NCBI RefSeq assembly: GCF_027924665.1
Contig: NZ_AP027043.1
Span: 620,001-684,000, forward strand
Origin: Flavobacterium sp. GSB-24
GTDB taxonomy: Bacteria > Bacteroidota > Bacteroidia > Flavobacteriales > Flavobacteriaceae
Direction: 5' to 3'
Length of the DNA stretch: 64,000 bases
This document shows, in pieces, positions 9,246 through 16,470 of the stretch. The notes below the pieces were generated by a model that did no database searches, was not told where the DNA came from, and worked only from the letters and a program-made list of their open reading frames with translations. Within the stretch, counting starts at the first letter, position 1. Each line of letters begins with the position of its first letter. A program made the translations under genes and the position numbers.

Positions 9246-9355
9246 GTCATTTCGCTCGAAGGGAGAAATCTCCACAAGAAGCTCGACAAAGATTGGCTTA
9301 TTGGAACGGAGTTACTTGCGAAGATTTCTCTCCGAAGTCTCGGGATCGAAATGAC
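9246..9355. repeat. Dispersed intergenic element with terminal inverted repeats GTCATTTCG / CGAAATGAC
   Basis: This 110-base non-coding element has perfect 9-bp ends (9246-9254 and 9347-9355) and an inner imperfect pair, GGGAGAAATCT / AGATTTCTCTCC. Related sequences lie at 7668-7748 and 12256-12304. It sits upstream of the LytTR gene and supplies the false N-terminal extension of that reading frame. Confidence 0.8.
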
Positions 9356-9372
9356 AAATTACACCAATAATT

Positions 9373-9810
9373 CTACTTATAAATCGTAAACTTATTATGA
9401 CTCAAAGTAAAACCAAGATTTTCATAAATTGCCACATTCTCAACTCGCTTTTTATTTGTGGTAACTTCAATACTTTTTAGATCATTTTGAGTAGCAAAAT
9501 CTAAAATCTCACTAATTAATAATCTTCCAACGCCTTGACCTCGGTATTTTTGATGAATGAAAAACTCCTGAATTTCGCCAACCAATCCGCAATGATGTAA
9601 AAGATTTTGGGTGTGGAAACTAATAAAACCTAAACCTTCATTTTCATTTTCGGCGATTAGATACAGATTTTTTGGGTTTGAAATATTTTCGTTAAAGATT
9701 GCTTTGAAAACTTTAAAATCTAAAATTTCATTTTCGAGTTCGCATATTGATTTGTAAACGAAATCTAAGTCGTGATTTTCTCCTTTTCTGATGTTTACTT
9801 TTAGATTCAT
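9373..9810 (-). CDS. GNAT-family N-acetyltransferase
   Basis: This 145-residue acetyl-CoA-dependent acyltransferase has an unknown substrate. The GNAT core is clear: V-G-E-I-Q-E-F-F-I-H-Q-K-Y-R-G-Q-G-V-G-R-L-L-I holds the Q/R-x-x-G-x-G/A pyrophosphate loop at Q-K-Y-R-G-Q-G-V-G. This is followed by the I-E-V-T-T-N-K-K-R-V-E-N-V-A-I-Y-E-N-L-G-F helix-strand typical of motif B. I prefer the ATG at 9810 because it starts just after the NTF2-like gene's stop. Upstream codons would overlap that gene. It is probably the last gene of a four-gene minus-strand operon (12145 to 9373). Confidence 0.88.
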   Translation of the reverse strand: MNLKVNIRKGENHDLDFVYKSICELENEILDFKVFKAIFNENISNPKNLYLIAENENEGLGFISFHTQNLLHHCGLVGEIQEFFIHQKYRGQGVGRLLISEILDFATQNDLKSIEVTTNKKRVENVAIYENLGFTLSHNKFTIYK

Positions 9811-9814
9811 AACT

Positions 9815-10192
9815 CTAACTAATATCAATCAGTTTTACAATCTTATCGTCCAAGAATTGAAAAATCGATTTTCCTTTCATATTTAATTCTTGACCAACTT
9901 TTAATCCGTTTGGGAAATCTACTGCTAGAACAGCATAATAATCAATGTCAATTATTGCTGTAATCTCATCTTGCTTAATTGATGTAATAGTTTGTTTTCG
10001 TGCTGAGAAATATTCTTTGCCTTTTTCGGCCTGGACTGTAAATTCTTTTATTCCAGTCAAAGTCAAGTTGATTTCGCCATTTTGAATGTTTTCAAAAATA
10101 ACCGATTCGTCAAAATCGGCAATCATTTTATCAACATCAAATTGATTATATCCTTCGATATAATTTTGAATTATTTTTTCTTTGTTGTTCAT
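9815..10192 (-). CDS. NTF2-like / SnoaL-like small protein
   Basis: The 125-residue protein starts MNNKEKIIQNYIEGYNQFDV and continues with M-I-A-D-F-D-E-S-V-I-F-E-N, the usual opening helices of a cone-shaped NTF2-like fold. Curved strands follow, ending in I-F-Q-F-L-D-D-K-I-V-K-L-I-D-I. Such proteins range from ketosteroid-isomerase-type enzymes to binding proteins, and the substrate cannot be read here. The ATG at 10192 is chosen because it gives the canonical N-terminus. The longer frame would overlap the preceding gene. It lies 22 bases after that gene and 4 bases before the GNAT gene, which implies co-transcription. Confidence 0.78.
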   Translation of the reverse strand: MNNKEKIIQNYIEGYNQFDVDKMIADFDESVIFENIQNGEINLTLTGIKEFTVQAEKGKEYFSARKQTITSIKQDEITAIIDIDYYAVLAVDFPNGLKVGQELNMKGKSIFQFLDDKIVKLIDIS

Positions 10193-10214
10193 AATATTTC
10201 CTTCAATGTTTTTA

Positions 10215-10805
10215 TTACCTCTTTTTCGGCTCAATAAGCCATTCAATAGCAATAACTTTTGAACATTTATCTTTCACGTCACTTCCCGCCCAATCAATTA
10301 AAATTGCGGCACCATCATTTTTTATTTCATTTTTAACAAAATCAAATGTTTTTATAGCTCCAACAGAAACTTCTCCACTTAAATCAAAAACTATATTTTT
10401 TGTTTTCGTAAAAACTGAATATAAAGAAAGTAACTTTTTTTGACTATAATCAAGGCTTTTTACTTTATCATTTTTAGAAATACCATTTTCTTTAAAGATT
10501 TTTGGAACTGAGTGTTCATGCAAATTTGTATTTCTTTTTAAGTATCTACTTACTGTTATAGAATTAAAAATACGTTCAAATCTTGATTCTTTAAAATTCT
10601 CAGCAAAAGTTAAGGCATGTAATATCTTTACATTCTCATGTTGTGTTTTTCCTGTAAAAATATCTGTTAACTCTGCTTTCATTTCATAAAAACAAACTGT
10701 TCCATGTATATGAATGAGAAGCAGTTCTCCTTTTCTAAGTTCAAAAGCCGGTATAAAATACTCGCTAGTTTTTATTCCTTTACTTTCAATTAATAGCTCT
10801 TTCAT
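10215..10805 (-). CDS. ABC-ATPase-like protein lacking catalytic residues
   Basis: This 196-residue protein has the residual layout of an ABC nucleotide-binding domain. The A-F-E-L-R-K-G-E-L-L-L-I segment leads into where Walker A should be, but the sequence there is HIHGTVCFYEMK with no G-K-(S/T). A signature-like L-D-Y-S-Q-K-K-L-L-S-L-Y lies near residue 118. A Walker-B-like K-N-I-V-F-D-L-S-G follows without the catalytic glutamate. The expected H-loop reads A-I-L-I-D-W. It should therefore not hydrolyse ATP by the usual mechanism. Its start overlaps the preceding gene by 4 bases (ATGA), suggesting translational coupling. It may be an immunity, regulatory or decayed subunit. The assignment rests on motif order only. 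Confidence 0.6.
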   Translation of the reverse strand: MKELLIESKGIKTSEYFIPAFELRKGELLLIHIHGTVCFYEMKAELTDIFTGKTQHENVKILHALTFAENFKESRFERIFNSITVSRYLKRNTNLHEHSVPKIFKENGISKNDKVKSLDYSQKKLLSLYSVFTKTKNIVFDLSGEVSVGAIKTFDFVKNEIKNDGAAILIDWAGSDVKDKCSKVIAIEWLIEPKKR

Positions 10806-12145
10806 TTCTCAAGTCGTTCAAATTTTTGTTTATATTTCTGAACATACTTACTCCATTCCTCTTTATGCATTTCATTATCATAAACACAAGCTGCATAATC
10901 TGCCGTTTCTTGGCTAAAATGATTTCCAAAAATGGTATCCAGATATTCTATTCCAAAGTCGATTGCTTGTTTTAAAACCTCCAATTTATCAATTCCACTT
11001 GCTTTACAAGCTTTATCAAGCCATAATCCTTTTCCAATTTTCACATATTCTACAAGAAGGTTTTCTGTTATAAATTGAAAAGGAACATCATTAATATCTG
11101 GTTCATGTTTTCCGTTTTTGAAAACTAATAGAATCAATTCTTCAGAATAATATGCTGACGGAATTAATCTTAGCATTGTACCGCTTTCAGCAGCTTTAAA
11201 ACATAATTCTTTTGTGATAAACTCGTCTGGAATAACCTGAATTGCAAAACCATCTTTACTGACTAATCTTTCGCAGAGTTCATATGTTATTAAGTCCTGA
11301 TCGATAAATGGCAGAGCGTGGAAGGTTTTATTCAATGCCAAATTACAAAGTTCTTCGGTTTTAAATTCTTTTGGAACTAGTTTTAGATTTCTATAATTTT
11401 CTGAAACACTATTACGCCAGTATTCATAAGTTTTAGCGGGTGGATTATTTGTTTTAAAAACCAATTCGCCTTTTGCTAGCTCTCTTTCTAATTCTTCAAA
11501 AGTTTCAATTAGCGGATTATCAAGTAATTTTCGGATTTCGTTTGAAATAATTTCATCACCTGTTTCATCATCATATTCACATTCATTTTTTGGATCTACA
11601 TCATCGGCTCTGTCATTATAATAGAACAAATCATTTTTTCTTTCTGCAAATGTTGTATTATGATCATTAACAATAAAAACTGGAGAATCAATTAACCCCG
11701 AACAATTAAAATTACCATGATTATAATAAGTCATCACAACTTCTTTTACTGTAATTTTCCCTTTTATTTCAACATTAGCGCCACCAAGTAAAAGACTTTG
11801 ACACATTACATTTCCGTTAATAAAAACATACGGGCCATAATCGCCTTCTGCATTAATAATCGAACCGCTGACAGAAAAATTTCCATTTATAAAAATGCCT
11901 TCTATTCTTATTTCTTCTATCTTTTTAACTGAGAGGTTTAGCAAATTGGCAAGCCATTTTTTCTCTTTCTCTTCATAAACATCTAAATAAAAATTGCCAT
12001 CAAAATTTACATCTTCGTCTGCAATGAGAAAAAAATCTTCATTTTCCCATTCTTCAAAATAATCGAACTTTTCATCTTCTGTTAAAAAAGGATATTTTGT
12101 TTTGATTTCGGCTATTGTGATTAATTTGAAATTGATTGTGGTCAT
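10802..12145 (-). CDS. Large repeat protein, bactofilin-like N-terminal half and DUF4116-like C-terminal repeats
   Basis: The protein has about 447 residues. After an acidic N-terminal 60 residues comes a beta-rich stretch with regular V-F-I-N-G-N-V / V-E-I-K-G-K-I-T / G-N-F-N-C-S-G rungs, resembling polymer-forming (bactofilin-type) beta-helices. An acidic hinge (D-P-K-N-E-C-E-Y-D-D-E-T) follows. The C-terminal 200 residues contain repeats of about 34 residues with the pattern (L/V)-(V/I/L)-P-x-(E/A)-(F/Y)-x-(T/S)-(E/K)-E-L, similar to DUF4116. Function is unknown. It is the first gene of a four-gene minus-strand cluster and is translationally coupled to the ABC-like gene. The ATG at 12145 is preferred because upstream residues are hydrophobic noise. 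Confidence 0.6.
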   Translation of the reverse strand: MTTINFKLITIAEIKTKYPFLTEDEKFDYFEEWENEDFFLIADEDVNFDGNFYLDVYEEKEKKWLANLLNLSVKKIEEIRIEGIFINGNFSVSGSIINAEGDYGPYVFINGNVMCQSLLLGGANVEIKGKITVKEVVMTYYNHGNFNCSGLIDSPVFIVNDHNTTFAERKNDLFYYNDRADDVDPKNECEYDDETGDEIISNEIRKLLDNPLIETFEELERELAKGELVFKTNNPPAKTYEYWRNSVSENYRNLKLVPKEFKTEELCNLALNKTFHALPFIDQDLITYELCERLVSKDGFAIQVIPDEFITKELCFKAAESGTMLRLIPSAYYSEELILLVFKNGKHEPDINDVPFQFITENLLVEYVKIGKGLWLDKACKASGIDKLEVLKQAIDFGIEYLDTIFGNHFSQETADYAACVYDNEMHKEEWSKYVQKYKQKFERLEK

Positions 12146-12450
12146 TATATCTAAAAAGAAAATTAAACTTAGTAAGTACAAATTAACATCATCTTACTGA
12201 CATATTCTCACATACTCAGTTCTTTTCTTACAAAATTTATAACAACTTCCTCATATCATTCTTTGTCGAATTACTACCGTGATCTCTCCTTTGTCGCAAT
12301 GACATAAATTGAGAAAAATTCTTTAATCCCTCAAATCTGTGGCTAAAAAATTAGAACCAAAACAAATAAGAAAACTTTAATAAATCTGTTATACTCCACT
12401 TATCCAAAAATCACTAATTTTGAAATTCGAAGTTCAAAAACGAAATAATT
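12146..12450. other. Divergent spacer upstream of aminopeptidase P
   Basis: This 305-base region holds a decayed copy of the GTCATTTCG element (12256-12304, ending in a CAATGACA arm) and a -7 type box, TAATTTTG, at 12415-12422 before the plus-strand gene. No TTG lies at the right distance, so the promoter call is weak. No gene is seen. Confidence 0.5.
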
Positions 12451-13743
12451 ATGAAATATCATCAAATAAACAGCGCTCTTTTTGTAAAAAACCGCAGAAA
12501 ATTTACGGCAGAAATGAAACCTAATTCGGTTGCCGTTTTCAACTCTAATGACATTTACCCAATTAGTGCCGACAGTACTTTACCGTTTGCACAACATAGA
12601 GATATTTTTTACCTGAGCGGTGTTGATCAGGAAGAAAGCGTTTTGCTTTTGTTTCCAGATGCGCCTTATGAGCACCAAAGAGAAATTCTTTTTTTAAGAG
12701 AAACCAACGATCATATTGCAGTATGGGAAGGTGAAAAACTGACTAAAGAACGTGCTTTTCAGGTTTCTGGAATCAGAACAGTTTATTGGTTACAAGATTT
12801 TCATAAAGTTTTGAACGAAATGATGACGTACGCCGATACGATGTACATCAACACCAACGAACATTACCGCGCAACAGTTGAAACTGAAACCCGCGAAGCT
12901 CGTTTCGTAAAATGGTGGAAAGAGCGTTATCCTGCGCATAACGTAGCAAAAAGCAACCCAATTTTACAGCGCATTCGTTCTGTAAAAGAAAGCGAAGAAA
13001 TCGATTTGATTCAGCACGCCTGCGATATTACAGAAAAAGGTTTCCGTCGATTGCTTTCATTTGTAAAACCAAATGTTACAGAATATGAAATCGAAGCTGA
13101 ATTAGCGCACGAATTTATCCGTAACCGCTCTAAAGGTTTTGCTTACACGCCAATTATCGCTTCTGGAAATAATGCGAATGTTTTACATTATATCGAAAAT
13201 AATCAGCAATGTAAAGCCGGCGACTTGATCTTATTAGACGTTGCTGCTGAATATGCTAACTATTCAAGCGATATGACTAGAACAATTCCTGTTTCTGGTA
13301 AATTCTCTGAAAGACAAAAAGCAGTTTACAATGCTGTTTTGAGAGTTAAGAACGAAGCTACAAAAATGCTGGCTCCAGGAACACTTTGGAAACAATATCA
13401 TATTGAAGTTGGTAAAATCATGACTTCTGAATTACTTGGTTTAGGCTTATTAGACAAAGCTGATGTTCAGAATGAAAATCCAGAATGGCCTGCTTACAAA
13501 AAATATTTCATGCACGGAACTTCTCACCACATGGGATTAGACACGCACGATTACGGATTACTGCACGAACCAATGAAAGCAAATATGGTCTTTACGGTTG
13601 AACCAGGAATTTATATTCCAGCAGAAAAATTCGGAATTCGTTTGGAGGATAATGTTGTAGTTCAGGAAAAAGGAGAACCATTTAACTTAATGAGAAACAT
13701 TCCTGTTGAAGTTGACGAAATCGAAACTTTGATGAATTCTTAA
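12451..13743 (+). CDS. pepP: Xaa-Pro aminopeptidase (aminopeptidase P, M24B family)
   Basis: It cleaves N-terminal residues that precede proline, using a dinuclear metal centre in the cytoplasm. Residues 1-150 form the creatinase-type N-terminal domain with the L-P-F-A-Q-H-R-D-I-F-Y-L-S-G-V motif. The C-terminal pita-bread domain has the metal ligands in order: L-L-D-V-A-A-E-Y-x-x-Y-S-S-D-M-T-R-T (two aspartates), H-G-T-S-H-H-M-G-L-D-T-H-D (histidine), V-F-T-V-E-P-G-I-Y (glutamate), and F-G-I-R-L-E-D-N-V (glutamate). The 430-residue length is normal. It is a single gene with its own hairpin terminator downstream. Confidence 0.95.
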   Translation: MKYHQINSALFVKNRRKFTAEMKPNSVAVFNSNDIYPISADSTLPFAQHRDIFYLSGVDQEESVLLLFPDAPYEHQREILFLRETNDHIAVWEGEKLTKERAFQVSGIRTVYWLQDFHKVLNEMMTYADTMYINTNEHYRATVETETREARFVKWWKERYPAHNVAKSNPILQRIRSVKESEEIDLIQHACDITEKGFRRLLSFVKPNVTEYEIEAELAHEFIRNRSKGFAYTPIIASGNNANVLHYIENNQQCKAGDLILLDVAAEYANYSSDMTRTIPVSGKFSERQKAVYNAVLRVKNEATKMLAPGTLWKQYHIEVGKIMTSELLGLGLLDKADVQNENPEWPAYKKYFMHGTSHHMGLDTHDYGLLHEPMKANMVFTVEPGIYIPAEKFGIRLEDNVVVQEKGEPFNLMRNIPVEVDEIETLMNS

Positions 13744-13778
13744 AAGAGAAAAGAAAACAGATTATAGAATAAAGATAG

Positions 13779-13808
13779 ACGGCTTTCAGAAATGAAGGCC
13801 GTTTTATT
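13779..13808 (+). terminator. Terminator of pepP
   Basis: A 10-bp stem, ACGGCTTTCA / TGAAGGCCGT with one wobble pair, a GAAA tetraloop, then TTTTATTTA. Confidence 0.8.
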
Positions 13809-13901
13809 TACTAAGAAGTTTAGTTGATCCAAAACTAAACCTATTAAACATTATTTTTAACTCAAATGAACTTATAATTTCTTATATGGTTTTACCTTTT
13901 T

Positions 13902-13909
13902 TATCTTTG
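13902..13909 (+). promoter_or_regulatory. -7 promoter element of the alpha/beta hydrolase gene
   Basis: TATCTTTG fits TAnnTTTG exactly, but no TTG is present 18-20 bases upstream. The leader to the TTG start codon would be about 20 bases. Confidence 0.45.
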
Positions 13910-13934
13910 TACTTTACACTTAAAAAACATTATT

Positions 13935-14711
13935 TTGGAAAATATTCTTTATAAAAACACTAAAATCTCTTTTACAGATTCAGGAAAAGGAAATACAGTA
14001 GTTTTTCTTCACGGCTTTCTGGAAAACAAAAAAATGTGGACAGAATATGCTGCTTTTTTTTCAGAAAAATATCGTGTTGTAACGATCGATTTATTAGGTC
14101 ACGGCGAATCTGATTCTTTAGGCTATGTTCACGAAATGGAAGAAAATGCCCAAGCAGTTAACGAAGTTTTAGAACATTTAAAAATTGAAAAAGCTACAAT
14201 TGTCGGACATTCTATGGGCGGTTATGTCGCTTTGGCTTTCGCCGAATTATATCCGCAGAAAATTCAGAAATTAGTTTTACAGAATTCAACTTCTAAAGAA
14301 GATAACTCTGAGAAAAAACTAAATAGAACCCGCGCCATAAAAGCCGTAAAACAGAATTATGTAAGTTTTGTTAGTTTAGCAATCGCTAATTTATTTAGTG
14401 AAAACAATAGAACTCGATTGTCTGAAGAAATTGAAAAAGTCAAAGCTGAAGCTTTAAAAACACCATTACAGGGAATCGTAGCTTCTCTCGAAGGAATGAA
14501 AATGCGTAAAGACAGAGAATGGCTTTTAAAAGAAAACCGTTTTCCTGTTCTATTAATTCTAGGAAAGAAGGATCCTGTTTTAAATTACGAAGAAAATCTT
14601 GCTCAGATTGATGACACCACAGCAGAATTAGTTTCTTTTGAAGATGGACACATGAGCCATATTGAAAACAAGGAAGCTTTGAAAACTATTTTGTTCGATT
14701 TCTTCGAATAA
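13935..14711 (+). CDS. Alpha/beta-hydrolase fold protein
   Basis: This 258-residue hydrolase starts with a TTG codon (first residues MENILYKNTK). The fold markers are the oxyanion loop F-L-H-G-F-L-E-N, the nucleophile elbow V-G-H-S-M-G-G with serine near residue 93, the acid in L-G-K-K-D-P-V-L, and the histidine in D-G-H-M-S-H-I-E. The similarity is to small esterases or carboxylic-ester hydrolases of the MhpC/BioH type. The substrate cannot be inferred from the sequence. No in-frame ATG precedes the conserved core, which supports the TTG start. A hairpin terminator follows. Confidence 0.88.
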   Translation: MENILYKNTKISFTDSGKGNTVVFLHGFLENKKMWTEYAAFFSEKYRVVTIDLLGHGESDSLGYVHEMEENAQAVNEVLEHLKIEKATIVGHSMGGYVALAFAELYPQKIQKLVLQNSTSKEDNSEKKLNRTRAIKAVKQNYVSFVSLAIANLFSENNRTRLSEEIEKVKAEALKTPLQGIVASLEGMKMRKDREWLLKENRFPVLLILGKKDPVLNYEENLAQIDDTTAELVSFEDGHMSHIENKEALKTILFDFFE

Positions 14712-14730
14712 TTTGAACTTTACAAAATCA

Positions 14731-14770
14731 AAAAAGGCCATTTCTAACCGAGGTTGGAATAGCCTTTTTA
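14731..14770 (+). terminator. Terminator between the hydrolase and the roadblock genes
   Basis: A long imperfect hairpin, AAAAAGGC..ATT..AACC / GGTT..AAT..GCCTTTTT, lies between convergent genes. It has T runs on both strands, so it may be bidirectional. Confidence 0.75.
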
Positions 14771-14792
14771 TCATTCTGGGGGCAAAATGTTA

Positions 14793-15167
14793 TTATAACT
14801 TTGAAGTAATATCTTTTTTGTATTTAGATAAAGTAGCTCTTGTTAATCCAAGATTTGCTTTAGTTGAGTCTACAGCTAAATAGATAAAATACCTTCCGTC
14901 TTCAGACACGTCAATTATATGTATTTGATCTGTAAGTGTAATTAAAATATCATTGATTTTTTGGTTTAATCCTAAAGCTTTAATAGCGTTTAGTTTTGCT
15001 TTAACTACTTCTAAATTGTAAGCAGATGCTAATTCTGGATCAAAATTAGGATTTACAGTAAGTGAGCAGTAAGACATCCCTGTTTCAACTTCAGTTACTG
15101 AAACAGCGATAAATCCGTTAACATTCTCTTTTAAATCGTTTTGAAAATTTTGTAAAAAATCTGACAT
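14793..15167 (-). CDS. Roadblock-like protein, second gene of module 1
   Basis: This 124-residue soluble protein begins M-S-D-F-L-Q-N-F and contains N-V-N-G-F-I-A-V-S-V-T-E-V-E-T-G-M-S, then P-N-F-D-P-E-L-A-S-A-Y-N-L-E-V-V-K-A-K. The second half runs I-L-I-T-L-T-D-Q-I-H-I-I-D-V-S. The strand-helix-strand pattern (short strands around a long helix, then three strands) fits the roadblock/LC7 fold. It is a close paralog of the protein at 26954-27334, with many identical stretches. It follows the first gene of the pair after 19 bases, so the two are probably translated together and may form a heterodimer. No GTPase partner is encoded nearby. Confidence 0.7.
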   Translation of the reverse strand: MSDFLQNFQNDLKENVNGFIAVSVTEVETGMSYCSLTVNPNFDPELASAYNLEVVKAKLNAIKALGLNQKINDILITLTDQIHIIDVSEDGRYFIYLAVDSTKANLGLTRATLSKYKKDITSKL

Positions 15168-15186
15168 GTATAATATTGGTTTTAAA

Positions 15187-15507
15187 TTAATTATTAAAAA
15201 TAGAGTCCATTTTTCGAAGTAATAGTCCCATTTTACTCAAATCTTTAGAAAGCAACGCGATACAATTATCTTCTTGATTTTTGCTTGCCACTACAATTCC
15301 GTCATTATTCTTAATCATTACTTGTTTAAGATCTCCGTTGTTAATGTCTTCAGACATTTCGAGGCACATTTTCAAGATCATTCCGATCATCGCAGCAACA
15401 TTCCCGTCGTATTCTAAATTAACCGACTCGTTTAAGATTCCATCAATATTAAAACTCAATCCAGATTCTGCTCCAGTCTCTTCTACTAGTGTTTGTAAAT
15501 CAATCAT
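15187..15507 (-). CDS. Roadblock/LC7-like protein, first gene of module 1
   Basis: The 106-residue protein has L-E-Y-D-G-N-V-A-A-M-I-G-M-I-L-K-M (long helix), then L-K-Q-V-M-I-K-N-N-D-G-I-V-V-A (strand pair) and C-I-A-L-L-S-K-D-L-S-K-M-G-L-L-L-R-K-M. This is the MglB/roadblock layout of helix, beta-hairpin, strand, helix. The corresponding gene at 26564-26920 shares the G-(D/N)-x-(I/V)-A-A-M and G-x-L-K-Q core. It is the promoter-proximal gene of the pair, with a TATCTTTG box at 15537-15544. Family members regulate small GTPases or assemble polarity complexes. The role here is unknown. Confidence 0.75.
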   Translation of the reverse strand: MIDLQTLVEETGAESGLSFNIDGILNESVNLEYDGNVAAMIGMILKMCLEMSEDINNGDLKQVMIKNNDGIVVASKNQEDNCIALLSKDLSKMGLLLRKMDSIFNN

Positions 15508-15536
15508 ATTCTTTATTTGTCATGTTTTGGAAGCGT

Positions 15537-15566
15537 CAAAGATATTTCAATATTAACAATTGTCAC
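15537..15566 (-). promoter_or_regulatory. Candidate promoter of roadblock module 1
   Basis: On the minus strand TATCTTTG occupies 15544-15537. Nineteen bases upstream stands GTG (15566-15564) in place of the consensus TTG. The leader is about 25 bases. Confidence 0.5.
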
Positions 15567-15746
15567 CTAAACACTTGTTAAAAAAACAGCCGATATAACA
15601 TCCTGAGCCACTTTTATTTATAGCATAATTAATCGTCTTTTTTCGGATAAAATATTTAAAAAAAATTAACAGAAAAAACATATTATACTAAAATCGTAAC
15701 ATTTCATTTGATAAAACTCAATTCTAAAATTAACATATAGAGATTG

Positions 15747-15778
15747 TTGCATTACCCAAAAGTTTTTATATAGATTTG
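15747..15778 (+). promoter_or_regulatory. Candidate promoter of the small basic protein gene
   Basis: TTG at 15747-15749, 21 bases, then TAGATTTG at 15771-15778. The -7 box is an exact match and the spacing is two bases long. The leader is about 10 bases to the ATG. Confidence 0.5.
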
Positions 15779-15794
15779 CAAAAAATTTATACAA

Positions 15795-15938
15795 ATGAAA
15801 ACTGTTGACGAATTACGCTTTGACCTAAATGTAAAATTGATGAAGTTTAGAAGATTTCGTATTGAAAACGGAAACATCAATACTACAAATGCAGAAGAAA
15901 ATACTAAAAAAGGTTTCTTTAAAAAAATATTTAGCTAA
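15795..15938 (+). CDS. Small basic protein divergent from roadblock module 1
   Basis: The 47-residue open frame MKTVDELRFDLN... has a basic centre (K-F-R-R-F-R-I) and ends K-K-G-F-F-K-K-I-F-S, which could form a short amphipathic helix. No family is recognised. Support for coding is a -7 promoter box at the right distance, the clean ATG, and its position. The second roadblock module also faces a small basic protein (26168-26383), whose sequence contains S-K-G-I-F-K-S-I-S. Both therefore share K-G-x-F-K-x-I near the C-terminus. It may be an anchor or ligand for the roadblock proteins. That is inference. Confidence 0.55.
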   Translation: MKTVDELRFDLNVKLMKFRRFRIENGNINTTNAEENTKKGFFKKIFS

Positions 15939-15944
15939 TAGCTT

Positions 15945-16470
15945 TTAAAAATCAGCCGGACGTGTTAGATAACCATTTTTTACTAGTTCGGCTTTTTCAT
16001 TGATTTTATGCAACTTACCGCCTTTCAACAATAACAATATTGTTGAAATTTTCATCACATTTTCGTATTGATGATCGGTTATGAGAATTCCTTTTTCTCG
16101 AGAATTTTCTTTAATTAACTGAACTATAATTTCAATCATTTTTGGTGACAATCCACTGAACGGTTCATCTAAAAGAATAAATTTCGACGAATTAAAAAGG
16201 ACTAATTTTACTTGAAGATATCGCAATTCTCCAAATGATAGGTTTTTGATTTTTTGTCTTAAAAAAGGTTTTAGGAAGTCATCTTCATAAAAAAGATTCA
16301 ATTTTTGTTTAGCGACTGATAATTCAATTGTCCTTAATACGGACAAATGGTTTGGAATAAATTGATCTTGACACATATAACTAATTTGATTTAACAGATC
16401 TGAAGAAAAAAGTTGTTTTCTTATTAGTCTTTAAACCTAAATATGTTACAGAACTTTTTAGTAAAGAAAT
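15945..16470 (-). pseudogene. Remnant of an ABC-transporter ATPase (N-terminal half lost)
   Basis: An open frame of 143 codons (to 16376) carries the C-terminal half of an ABC ATPase: signature L-S-F-G-E-L-R, Walker B F-I-L-L-D-E-P-F-S-G-L-S and H-loop I-L-I-T-D-H. The same frame continues upstream of its first ATG as ..D-L-L-N-Q-I-S-Y-M-C-Q-D-Q (the Q-loop region) but meets a stop near 16430. In the next frame (about 16390-16430) a weak Walker-A-like G-L-K-T-N-K-K-T-T is visible. The simplest reading is a frameshifted, decayed gene whose 5' part was lost up against the end of addB. A functional half-protein cannot be excluded. Confidence 0.65.

Noticed and set aside
9222..9275. N-terminal extension of the LytTR regulator
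   Set aside because: The 18 residues are encoded by a dispersed repeat; the ATG at 9221 fits the domain layout better.
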